In this document: piece by piece, positions 1 through 5,840 of the stretch
Layout: each line of letters starts with the position of its first letter
Numbering within the stretch: position 1 is the stretch's first letter
Assembly: GCA_030598025.1 (NCBI GenBank)
Contig: JAUVQS010000051.1
Location: 1 to 9,511 of the forward strand
DNA: 9,511 nt
Source of the DNA: Acidimicrobiia bacterium
Lineage (GTDB): Bacteria > Actinomycetota > Acidimicrobiia > Spongiisociales > JAHEDJ01
Reading direction: 5' to 3'
Translations under genes and position numbers: made by a program
Notes under the pieces: model-generated
The model's database searches: none
What the model saw: only the letters and a program-made list of their open reading frames with translations
What the model was told of the DNA's origin: nothing

Positions 1-526
1 GGTTCTGCGGGTCCGTGGTGTAGGTACCACTCTGAAGTCGCAAGAGGCTGGCGAAGTCATCCGCCAGTCCCTCGACGTCGGCTATGTGCTGGAAGATTCC
101 GATGCCGTAGTCCCGCACCGAGATCTCCGTGCCGGTGTTGGTGAGGCGACGGGTGATCGTCAAGTCAGGCGAATCTGAGTGGTCGAGAACGTTGTTGACC
201 ATCTCACCGAAGACGTACTCCTGTATGTCCTGCGCCTCGGCGGTTGAGTCGGGCGCCAGCAACTTGTCGCGGAGGTCGTTCCACAGGAGATGCTCCTGAA
301 CCATCTCGTCGAGCGGGAAGTCCCACCGATCATCGTATGGGCTGCGGTACCGGACGGAACGTCCCCGACTTGGCCCAACGAGTTCGGCGTCGCCGGCCTC
401 CATGAGGGCACGCAGGTGATAGAGGACGGCCGGTCGCGTGAGCCCTGTGATCTCCAGCAACTGGGCCATCGTCACCGAGTCGTGGGCCTCGAGAGTGTGC
501 CGAATCAGGTTCCGAGTTACTGACAT
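1..526 (-). CDS. HTH / GHKL-ATPase regulator, N-terminal part (runs off the left edge)
   Basis: The frame is open from an ATG at 526 down to base 2, giving 175 residues, and continues past the window edge. Residues about 5-60 look like a winged helix-turn-helix (MAQLLEITGLTRPAVLYHLR, then a basic GRSVRYR wing). Residues about 80-145 look like a histidine-kinase-type ATPase fold: an N-box EMVNNVLDHS (N111, N112, D115, H116) and a G1 box DYGIGI (139-144). The later TYTTDP stretch resembles the TTDP segment I associate with HTH-ATPase proteins that end in a STAS-like DUF4325 domain; that domain would lie outside the window. Such proteins are probably ATP-dependent transcription or partner-switch regulators, but their targets are unknown. 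The gene diverges from the PH-like gene at 682, and a strong palindrome lies just upstream of its start. Autoregulation is inferred. Confidence 0.8.
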   Translation of the reverse strand, partial: MSVTRNLIRHTLEAHDSVTMAQLLEITGLTRPAVLYHLRALMEAGDAELVGPSRGRSVRYRSPYDDRWDFPLDEMVQEHLLWNDLRDKLLAPDSTAEAQDIQEYVFGEMVNNVLDHSDSPDLTITRRLTNTGTEISVRDYGIGIFQHIADVEGLADDFASLLRLQSGTYTTDPQN

Positions 527-536
527 GTTCTTTCAT

Positions 537-579
537 ATTTTGACATTTGGAGAACAGATTACGCAATAAATGTCAAAAT
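537..579. promoter_or_regulatory. 12-bp perfect inverted repeat, probable operator
   Basis: ATTTTGACATTT (537-548) and its exact reverse complement (568-579) are separated by 19 bases. The half-site centres are 31 bp apart, about three helical turns, so two bound dimers would lie on one DNA face. A further TGACAT lies at 521-526, overlapping the start codon of the minus-strand regulator and 20 bp from the TGACAT of the left arm. This AT-rich block stands out from the GC-rich surroundings. The likely binder is the HTH-ATPase encoded next to it (inference). TTGACA inside the arms could also serve as a -35 element. Confidence 0.6.
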
Positions 580-645
580 GTAAAGGAATCCGAGGTGGAA
601 TGCTTCCGGAGAAGCACGAGTGACGGCCCCGAGAGACACAATGCG

Positions 646-651
646 TAGGGT
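646..651 (+). promoter_or_regulatory. Possible -10 element for the PH-like gene
   Basis: TAGGGT matches the TAnnnT pattern common in actinobacterial -10 boxes and lies 30 bases before the ATG at 682. No convincing -35 box precedes it. The rest of 580-645 holds only a 6-bp hairpin (601-616) and no gene. Confidence 0.3.
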
Positions 652-681
652 GGAGTCGACGTTGGACGAAAGGACACCGAA

Positions 682-1065
682 ATGGCGACAAAACTCGGCG
701 AATGGGCCGTCAACTACCTCCCGGAAGAGGGCGGCCGGTATACGGGCAAGTTAGCTGTGACGGATGAACAGGTGGCGTTCCGATCTTTGTATGAGTCGAG
801 CAACAAGACGATCGTCAAGGCGATCTTCCTCGACGTCGGCTCGTTTGCGGCCGCCGGCGGGCACTCGGTGTATCGCTACTCCAACGACGATGAAGCACGA
901 GTCGAACTGCCGGTGACGGAGATCGCCGGAGTCAAGGCCAACAAGAAGGGGCTGATGAAACAGGCCGTCTTGACGATGCAGGGCGGAGAGGAGTTCGTCT
1001 TCGACTACGGCATGCTGTCGGTCAAGAAGATCGTCGCGGCCATCGAGTCGGTCCTCAACGGCTGA
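682..1065 (+). CDS. Small PH/GRAM-like domain protein, function unknown
   Basis: This encodes 127 residues. ATG 682 is preceded by a purine-rich GGACGAAAGGA Shine-Dalgarno region at suitable spacing. The protein has no signal peptide or membrane segment. Alternating hydrophobic strands are followed by a C-terminal helix (KKIVAAIESVLNG), and the stretch VTEIAGVKANKKGLMKQAVL then GEEFVFDYG is typical of bacterial PH or GRAM-like folds, in which strands are followed by a capping helix. No catalytic motif is visible, and a soluble scaffold or ligand-binding role is only a guess. The gene converges on vapC and their 3' ends overlap by 11 bases, so antisense interference between the two transcripts is possible. 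I do not recognise a named family. Confidence 0.75.
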   Translation: MATKLGEWAVNYLPEEGGRYTGKLAVTDEQVAFRSLYESSNKTIVKAIFLDVGSFAAAGGHSVYRYSNDDEARVELPVTEIAGVKANKKGLMKQAVLTMQGGEEFVFDYGMLSVKKIVAAIESVLNG

Positions 1066-1483
1066 CGGCCCCAAGAACCCGCACCTCTAGGTCCTCCGGC
1101 ACCGACGGCCATCTGCCATCTGTGGTGATAATGACCGTCGCCCCATTGTGCAACGCGTCCGCGACGATCAAAGCGTCCGGCATCCGCCATTGCCTTCTCC
1201 GCCGATCGCGAAGCGCAAGCGCCCGGAGCGTTGCGGCGCGGCCGGCGACGTTTCGGTCGATCTGCCCGACCTGAATGCGGAGACCATCTAGGACGGAGCC
1301 GAACCAGGAGACCGTCGCACCGGTCATCAGAACCCCGACCATCAGTTCTGAATAGGCGACCACAGGAAGCAGCATTTCACCAGTGGACGCCTCGAGGATT
1401 GCCTCGACGGCAGCAGCGTGGAACGCGTCCGACTCGTCCAGGAACGCGACCAATACACCGGCATCGATCGCCGTCAGTCCCAT
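1055..1483 (-). CDS. vapC: VapC-type PIN-domain ribonuclease toxin
   Basis: This encodes 142 residues of a PIN-domain endoribonuclease, the toxin of a type II toxin-antitoxin pair. VapC family members cut specific RNAs, often tRNA or rRNA, using Mg2+ held by acidic residues. Visible acidic positions are D7 (AIDAGVLVAFLD), E46 (YSELMVG), D103 (MPDALIVADA) and D122 (ITTDGRW), in the order and spacing of the family, so the toxin looks intact. The ATG at 1483 lies inside the end of vapB with a 10-base overlap and a strong GAGGGG Shine-Dalgarno, indicating translational coupling that keeps antitoxin ahead of toxin. Its 3' end overlaps the convergent gene at 682-1065. The RNA target cannot be read from sequence. 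Confidence 0.9.
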   Translation of the reverse strand: MGLTAIDAGVLVAFLDESDAFHAAAVEAILEASTGEMLLPVVAYSELMVGVLMTGATVSWFGSVLDGLRIQVGQIDRNVAGRAATLRALALRDRRRRQWRMPDALIVADALHNGATVIITTDGRWPSVPEDLEVRVLGAVSR

Positions 1484-1719
1484 TCGCCCCTCAGCCCTTC
1501 GACCAAATGACGATCGAGCTTGCCCGTCAGTGCCCCTGCATAGAACCGCACGGGATCCACCTCACGCTCGAGAATGATGCGGCCTCCCTCAGCCACCGAC
1601 ACCTTCAAACGATCACCCACCTCGAGGCCGGCTGCTCGTAGGGCGTCGACGGGAACCGTTATCTGGTGCTTCCGACTGACTCTGGTTACGCCTCTCTTTC
1701 GTTTCTTTACTTCTGTCAT
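1474..1719 (-). CDS. vapB: VapB antitoxin with AbrB/MazE-type DNA-binding domain
   Basis: This encodes 81 residues. The N-terminal half (about 10-52) is a SpoVT/AbrB-like swapped-hairpin domain: VTRVSRKHQITVPVDALRAAGLEVGDRLKV, followed by GGRIILERE. The C-terminal tail (VRFYAGALTGKLDRHLVEGLRGEWD) is the segment that would wrap around and inhibit the VapC partner. The ATG at 1719 was chosen because the AbrB motif starts just after it and because an 11-bp inverted repeat lies over it; a longer frame extends upstream into the neighbour's leader but has no domain there. No Shine-Dalgarno precedes this ATG. A TATTCT hexamer (1733 to 1728) ends 8 bases before it, so the transcript may be leaderless. 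Members of this family repress their own operon together with the toxin. Confidence 0.88.
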   Translation of the reverse strand: MTEVKKRKRGVTRVSRKHQITVPVDALRAAGLEVGDRLKVSVAEGGRIILEREVDPVRFYAGALTGKLDRHLVEGLRGEWD

Positions 1720-1731
1720 AGAAGTAAAGAA
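1703..1731. promoter_or_regulatory. vapBC operator: 11-bp inverted repeat over the vapB start codon
   Basis: TTCTTTACTTC (1703-1713) and its exact reverse complement (1721-1731) flank a 7-base centre that holds the vapB ATG (1717-1719). The right arm overlaps the candidate -10 hexamer TATTCT on the minus strand (1728-1733), so bound VapB or VapBC would block RNA polymerase. The arms are AT-rich and unlike the surrounding DNA. In a longer transcript the same bases could also form a hairpin with the start codon in its loop. Binding is inferred from vapBC biology. Confidence 0.65.
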
Positions 1732-1790
1732 TACCTCGATTGCCGATCGAATGGAAGGGAAGCCCGCGAGAGAGTTGTGAGCAAGCGACC

Positions 1791-1796
1791 TACGAT
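1791..1796 (+). promoter_or_regulatory. -10 element of a probable leaderless promoter
   Basis: TACGAT ends six bases before ATG 1803, the spacing at which transcription would start on or next to the A of the ATG. No Shine-Dalgarno is seen before that ATG, which fits a leaderless message. A -35 box is not obvious. Confidence 0.5.
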
Positions 1797-1802
1797 GACC
1801 CC

Positions 1803-2975
1803 ATGTCGACAAACCCATGCGTCCGTGGCCGTGTGACCGGCAACTCGCTGGCCGCCGACCCGAGAAGCCTGAATCGGCTCTTTGGCGGTGGAGAGGAGCT
1901 CCTGCCGTTGTGGATAGCCGAGCCATATGTCGATCTCGCTGAGGGAATCGTTGAGGCTGTGGAGGCCCGGGTCTCAACCAGTTGGTACGGGTACGAAACC
2001 CGACCACGTGAGGACATCGAGGCGTTCTGGGCCTGGATGTACAAGAGACACGAATGGGACGGATCCGGGCTGCCGACCTCGGTCAGTCCGAGCGTCGGGA
2101 CCTCGATCGGGGTCCTGATCGAACAGCTGACGGATCCCGGCCAGGGTGTAATCCTGCAGCCTCCCGTATTCACCGACTTCAAACCGCTGGTCACGGCGGC
2201 AGATCGAACCGTCATACGCAGTCCTCTGATTCTCTCCGACGACGGCTATCGGATCGACTTCGACGACCTCTCCACCAAAGCGGCTGCCCCGGCCACCCGG
2301 CTGCTGATTTTGTGCAATCCCCACAATCCCGTCGGCCGGATGTGGACGGCCGACGAACTGGCCAGGGTTGCCGTGATCTGTGCAGAACACGATGTCTTCG
2401 TGCTCGCCGATGAGATTCATGCCGACCTGGCACTCACCCCGTTCAAGTTCACACCTTTCGCCACAGTGGTGGGAGACTCCGGCGTCTCGTGGGCAGCTAC
2501 CCACGGGCCGATCAAGACGTTCGGCCTGGCCGGCGTGTGCGACACCCTTCTGGTGACCGACGACGAAAAGATCCGCGACCTCTTCCGGTCGAAGAGCTCT
2601 CAGCTTCACCTCAGCCGCAACAACGTTTTCGGAATGGCTGCCTTCCAGGCCGCCTACCGGACGGGCGGCGAATGGCTCAACGACCTCCTCAAACTGGTTG
2701 CTACCAATGTCGAACTGCTTCAAGATCGACTGCCGGGCGGTATCGACCTCATTGCGCCGGAAGCGACCTACCTGGCCTGGCTCGATCTCCGGCAGCTCAA
2801 CATGGAAGTGCCCGAGCTGGCGGATTGGCTTTCAGCATCGGCACACCTCGCTCTGAGCCCGGGACACTGGTTCGGACGTGAAGGGGCAGGATTTGCCCGC
2901 ATGACCATCGCTGCGCCAACGGAACAGATAGCGGACGCCGTTGATCGCCTCACCCAGGCGGTTGCCGGAATCTGA
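1803..2975 (+). CDS. MalY/PatB-family PLP-dependent C-S lyase (cystathionine beta-lyase type)
   Basis: This encodes 390 residues, the usual length for MalY/PatB fold-type I PLP enzymes. These enzymes cleave the carbon-sulfur bond of cystathionine or cysteine conjugates to thiol, pyruvate and ammonia in the cytoplasm. Family marks in order are PLWIAEPYVDLAEGI near the N-terminus, SPSVGTSIGVLI (phosphate-cup region), the NPHNPVGR motif starting at N172, DEIHADL starting at D203 (the DEIHxDL form is typical of MalY/PatB), the Schiff-base lysine K238 in PIKTFGLAG, and R366 in FARMTI for the substrate carboxylate. All key residues are present. The frame extends upstream to 1740, but ATG 1803 fits family length and the -10 hexamer just before it. 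The AhpD-like selenoprotein gene follows after 39 bases and is probably co-transcribed. Whether the substrate is a sulfur or a selenium compound cannot be told. Confidence 0.85.
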   Translation: MSTNPCVRGRVTGNSLAADPRSLNRLFGGGEELLPLWIAEPYVDLAEGIVEAVEARVSTSWYGYETRPREDIEAFWAWMYKRHEWDGSGLPTSVSPSVGTSIGVLIEQLTDPGQGVILQPPVFTDFKPLVTAADRTVIRSPLILSDDGYRIDFDDLSTKAAAPATRLLILCNPHNPVGRMWTADELARVAVICAEHDVFVLADEIHADLALTPFKFTPFATVVGDSGVSWAATHGPIKTFGLAGVCDTLLVTDDEKIRDLFRSKSSQLHLSRNNVFGMAAFQAAYRTGGEWLNDLLKLVATNVELLQDRLPGGIDLIAPEATYLAWLDLRQLNMEVPELADWLSASAHLALSPGHWFGREGAGFARMTIAAPTEQIADAVDRLTQAVAGI

Positions 2976-3014
2976 TCGCTCCATCTGCCACGACACGAGG
3001 AAAGAGAAACACAC

Positions 3015-3593
3015 ATGGCCTGGATCGACGTCATCGACGAACACCAAACCGAGGGCGAACTGGCCGCCCTCTTCGAGGACCTGACCGACCCCCAATTCGG
3101 TCGAGTCGATCGCATCATGTCGATCCACTCCCTCCACCCAGCCGGGATGAGGGCTCACCACGACATGTACCGCGAAGTGATGACCGGGACGAAGACACTT
3201 CGCAAGGTCGAGCGGGAGATGATCGCCATCGTGGTGAGCGCCGCCAATGATTGTCACTACTGAGTGACCCATCACGGGCGCGGTCTGCGCCGTCTCCTCA
3301 AGAACGACGATCTGGCCCGCCGGATCCAGATTGATTTCCGATCGGCCGGTCTCGAATCCCGGCAACTCGCCATGCTTACCTACGCCGAGAAGCTGACGGT
3401 GACCCCGGGCGAGATGACGCCGGACGATGTCGGTGCGCTGCGTTCGGCCGGCCTCTCCGATCGTGACATTCTCGACGTGGTACAAGTCGTGGCCTACTAC
3501 GCCTACGTCAACCGGATCGCCGATGGACTCGGTGTCGAAGTCGAACCGTGGGTCGAGGCCGCCATCGAAGAGGAGACTTCCGATAAGAGATAG
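3015..3593 (+). CDS. AhpD-like peroxidase-related selenoprotein with in-frame TGA read as selenocysteine (CxxU)
   Basis: Read through the TGA at 3261-3263, this is one 192-residue protein of the AhpD/carboxymuconolactone decarboxylase-like peroxidase-related family. A GAGGAAAG Shine-Dalgarno (from about 2997) precedes ATG 3015. The active-site segment is EREMIAIVVSAANDCHY, then TGA, then VTHHGRGLRRL. Relatives have CxxC followed by HH, so the TGA takes the place of the second, resolving or peroxidatic cysteine, giving C80-H-Y-U83. By analogy with mycobacterial AhpD, E68 (12 residues before C80) and H87 (4 after position 83) match the proton-relay Glu and His. The C-terminal half (AYYAYVNRIADGLGVEVEP) is in frame and well preserved. 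A hairpin right after the TGA matches a bacterial SECIS. The role would be thiol- or selenol-based reduction of a hydroperoxide; substrate and electron donor are unknown. Alternatives are a TGC/TGT-to-TGA sequencing error or a recent pseudogene. Confidence 0.85.
3261..3300 (+). promoter_or_regulatory. Predicted bacterial SECIS element
   Basis: Counting the U of the UGA as 1, bases 17-21 (GGCGC, 3277-3281) pair with 27-31 (GCGCC, 3287-3291) around a GGUCU loop (3282-3286). A14-C15 can extend the stem with G32-U33 if G16 bulges, and UGAG (1-4) can close a lower stem with CUCA (37-40). Bacterial SECIS elements need one or two G at the start of an apical loop roughly 16-37 bases past the UGA; here the gap is 18. 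From memory, E. coli fdhF has GGUCUGC at the same offset, and a CCCAUC block there is shifted by one base. SelB binding is inferred. Confidence 0.75.
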
Positions 3594-3594
3594 C

Positions 3595-3608
3595 TTCCCC
3601 GTCGGGAA
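3595..3608 (+). terminator. Weak hairpin after the selenoprotein gene
   Basis: TTCCC and GGGAA form a 5-bp stem around CGTC just past the stop at 3591-3593. No T-run follows, so at best it is a weak or Rho-assisted terminator between two convergent operons. The remaining bases to 3629 show nothing else. Confidence 0.25.
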
Positions 3609-3629
3609 CGACCCCCTCCGACCTCGTCG

Positions 3630-3989
3630 CTAGCGCTCCTCGCCCACCTCCCCCGCAAGCGGGAGGCGACTCTGAGGTTGCCAGACTCGCGTCCGATTCA
3701 CGGCTTCCTTGGCTCGTAGCGCTTCGTCGAGGTCAACGCCGGCACGGTTGGCGATGGAAGCGAGGAAGATGAGCACATCAGCCAACTCATCGGCGACCTC
3801 ACCCACCTCCGAGTCGGCATCAACGGCCAGACCCGACGATTTGCGGACCGCTTTGAACAACTCGCCCAACTCTTCGCCGATGAGCAGGCACTTCTCGAGG
3901 ATCGTTTGATCGCTGAAGCCGCGGTCCTCTTCCAACCACTCGACATAGCGCTGCAACTCAGATAGCGACAACCGTTCTGGAATCTCCAC
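3630..3989 (-). CDS. MazG-like nucleotide pyrophosphohydrolase
   Basis: This encodes 119 residues of the all-alpha MazG/NTP-PPase fold. Family members hydrolyse (d)NTPs to monophosphate and pyrophosphate, often as house-cleaning enzymes. The metal-binding signature is present: E39-E40-x-x-E43 (GEELGELFKA) and a second acidic helix E64, D67, E68, D71 (GEVADELADVLIFLASIANRAG). The GTG at 3989 was chosen because it has an AAAGGG Shine-Dalgarno and lies 10 bases past the btuD stop; a longer frame reaching 4070 would sit inside btuD. It is the last gene of the B12 uptake operon and is probably co-transcribed, although no functional link to cobalamin is known to me. The C-terminal tail (LPLAGEVGEER) is encoded by a palindromic element and looks like an add-on. 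Confidence 0.8.
   Translation of the reverse strand: MEIPERLSLSELQRYVEWLEEDRGFSDQTILEKCLLIGEELGELFKAVRKSSGLAVDADSEVGEVADELADVLIFLASIANRAGVDLDEALRAKEAVNRTRVWQPQSRLPLAGEVGEER
3647..3666. repeat. GC-rich palindromic element inside the mazG-like 3' end
   Basis: CCTCCCCCGC and GCGGGAGG flank AA, forming an imperfect hairpin with a two-base bulge. The minus-strand translation gives the LPLAGEVGE tail. Similar C-rich palindromes are, to my recollection, dispersed in many bacterial genomes and leave this kind of peptide tail. Its position between two convergent operons would also suit a transcription-stopping structure. Confidence 0.35.
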
Positions 3990-3999
3990 GTAGCCCTTT

Positions 4000-4779
4000 C
4001 TAGCGGTTGGCACGGTGTGGGACCACCGCCACCTCTCCCCCACCCAACTCGATGATCCGAACGGAGGCACCGTACAGACGTTGAATGTTGTCGACCGTCA
4101 AGACCTCCCGCGGCTCGCCGACGGACTGCACTTCACCATCTCCGAGCATGATGAGCCGATCACAGAACTGGGCGGCCAGCGTGAGATCGTGAAGTGCACT
4201 GACGACGGTTAGCAACTGCTCCCGTCTGAGTTCGTCGACGAGTTCGAGCACCTGTTGCTGATGCCCGACGTCGAGGGCACTGGTGGGTTCGTCGAGTAGC
4301 AGAATCGGCGCCTGCTGCGCGAGCGCCCTGGCGAGAGCGACCAGCTGGGATTCTCCGCCGGACAGCGATCCGAGAGTCCGGAACGACAGGTCGCCGAGTT
4401 CGAGTCGCTCGAGAACGTCGACGACGACCTGGAGGTCGGTCCTGCCTTCGACGCCAAAATAGGAAATGTGAGGGGTACGGCCGAGCAGGACGTAGTCGAA
4501 GACGGTCATATCCATCGGGAGATTGGGCCGTTGCGGCACGACCGCGATCGAACGAGATCTCTCCGCCGAACTCATCTCAACTACGTTGCGGCCGTCGATC
4601 TCGACGCCGCCGTCGACGGCTACGGTGCCGACCACGGCACGCAGCAGCGTGGTCTTGCCAGATCCGTTCGGACCGACCAATCCGAGCCAGCTTCCCTCTT
4701 CGACATCGAGATCGACTCCGCGCAGCACCTCGGTGCCGTTGTAGCGGACCCGGAGATGGCGAATCGAGAGAGCCGTCAT
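4000..4779 (-). CDS. btuD: BtuD/FecE-type ABC transporter ATPase, cobalamin import
   Basis: This encodes 259 residues of the ATP-hydrolysing subunit that drives vitamin B12 import together with the BtuC-like permease. The full set of ABC motifs is present: Walker A GPNGSGKTT (36-44), Q-loop Q83, signature LSGGES (139-144), Walker B LLLDEP (160-165), D-loop SALD (167-170) and H-loop H196. The length matches the BtuD/FecE/HemV group. The ATG at 4779 overlaps the permease stop as ATGA, so translation is coupled; the upstream frame extension lies within the permease gene. Assignment to cobalamin rather than siderophore or haem rests on the cobalamin riboswitch at the head of the operon. Confidence 0.9.
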   Translation of the reverse strand: MTALSIRHLRVRYNGTEVLRGVDLDVEEGSWLGLVGPNGSGKTTLLRAVVGTVAVDGGVEIDGRNVVEMSSAERSRSIAVVPQRPNLPMDMTVFDYVLLGRTPHISYFGVEGRTDLQVVVDVLERLELGDLSFRTLGSLSGGESQLVALARALAQQAPILLLDEPTSALDVGHQQQVLELVDELRREQLLTVVSALHDLTLAAQFCDRLIMLGDGEVQSVGEPREVLTVDNIQRLYGASVRIIELGGGEVAVVPHRANR

Positions 4780-5840
4780 CGCATCCTCCGCGCTGATCGC
4801 ATCACTACCGCGAAGAATGGGGCTCCGAGGAAGGCCGTCACAACGCCGATGGGGAGCTCCGCCGGCGACATCACGGAGCGTGCGACCAGATCGGCGGCCA
4901 CGAGAAACGCACCGCCGAAGAGCGCCGACAACGGGATGATGACCCGGTAGCTCCATCCGGTGAGCAGCCGGACGGTGTGCGGGACAATGATCCCGACGAA
5001 CCCGATCAATCCAGACACTGCCACGGCTGCTGCTGTTCCCAGGCTGGCGGCGACCACCACGGTGGCACGCACCCGTCCGGTCGAGACGCCAAGGCTCTTC
5101 GACTCTTCTTCCCCGACTGCCAGAACGTCTAGCAATCTTCTGTGCAAGAGGATGGCAACAGCGGCGATACCGGCGTAGGGCAAAGCCAGCAGCACCTCGC
5201 TCCATCCCAGGGTGCTGATGGATCCAAGGATCCATGAGTAGACCTCGCGCAGCGTATCAGTGTTCCTTTGCTGGATGAAGGTCTGCACGGCCGTCAAGAA
5301 TGACGCGACCGCCACCCCGGCCAGTATGAGAGCCACGTTGCTGCGATCACCGAGTGTGCGACCGACCCCGTAGGTGAGCCCAACGCCGACCAGAGCTCCG
5401 GCAAATGCCGCGATGGGCAGCAGCTCGATCGGTCCAACCGCCGCTCCGGGAGCGAACACGAAAGCAAGCGTGGCCCCGAAACCGGCCCCGGCGGCAACGC
5501 CGAGGAGATATGGGTCGGCCAGCGGGTTTCGAAATACTCCTTGATAGGCAGCGCCAGAAATCGCCAACGTCGCCCCGACGATCGCACCGAGTACCACGCG
5601 GGGAAGCCGCAGTTGCCAGAGGATGTCGAGTTGGGTGTCGGTCAAGCCGTGCGAAACGTCGATGAACGGCAATCCGTCGGCCAGTGCTCGAAGGATCTCG
5701 CCCACCTCGATTCCGGCCGGACCGATCACCAGGCCACCTAATGCCGCGAGAAGTAGCGCCGCCACGCCCGCCGCCACCTGGCCCCAGCTGGGCCTAGTGG
5801 CCCTGGGTAGATCGGGCCCAACTACAAGCCGACTCTTCAT
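4776..5840 (-). CDS. btuC: BtuC/FecCD-family ABC permease, cobalamin import
   Basis: This encodes 354 residues rich in membrane helices (about ten expected in the family). As a homodimer it would form the channel for vitamin B12. FecCD-family marks are LRLPRVVLGAIVGATLAISG, then FRNPLADPYLLGVAAGAGFG in the first half, and the coupling region GLIGFVGIIVPH near residues 277-288 that contacts the ATPase. The start is ATG 5840, which overlaps the btuF stop as ATGA. The open frame continues upstream to 6020, but that part is inside btuF and lacks hydrophobic character. The next gene, btuD, starts with another ATGA overlap, so the three transport genes are tightly coupled. Confidence 0.9.
   Translation of the reverse strand: MKSRLVVGPDLPRATRPSWGQVAAGVAALLLAALGGLVIGPAGIEVGEILRALADGLPFIDVSHGLTDTQLDILWQLRLPRVVLGAIVGATLAISGAAYQGVFRNPLADPYLLGVAAGAGFGATLAFVFAPGAAVGPIELLPIAAFAGALVGVGLTYGVGRTLGDRSNVALILAGVAVASFLTAVQTFIQQRNTDTLREVYSWILGSISTLGWSEVLLALPYAGIAAVAILLHRRLLDVLAVGEEESKSLGVSTGRVRATVVVAASLGTAAAVAVSGLIGFVGIIVPHTVRLLTGWSYRVIIPLSALFGGAFLVAADLVARSVMSPAELPIGVVTAFLGAPFFAVVMRSARRMR

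Noticed and set aside
601..616. TGCTTC-CGGA-GAAGCA hairpin between the regulator and the PH-like gene
   Set aside because: Short 6-bp stem without a T-run and not placed at the end of any gene; no supported function.
1974..2723. 249-residue minus-strand ORF inside the C-S lyase gene
   Set aside because: Shadow frame in GC-rich coding DNA; the plus-strand frame carries all PLP-enzyme motifs.
3264..3593. Separate GTG-started 109-residue gene downstream of the TGA
   Set aside because: Same frame as the upstream ORF, no Shine-Dalgarno of its own, starts in the middle of the conserved active-site motif; better read as the C-terminal part of one selenoprotein.
3015..3593. AhpD-like pseudogene with a nonsense mutation
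   Set aside because: Only one interruption, exactly at a catalytic Cys position, with a SECIS-like hairpin following and no other damage. Not fully excluded without the sel genes.
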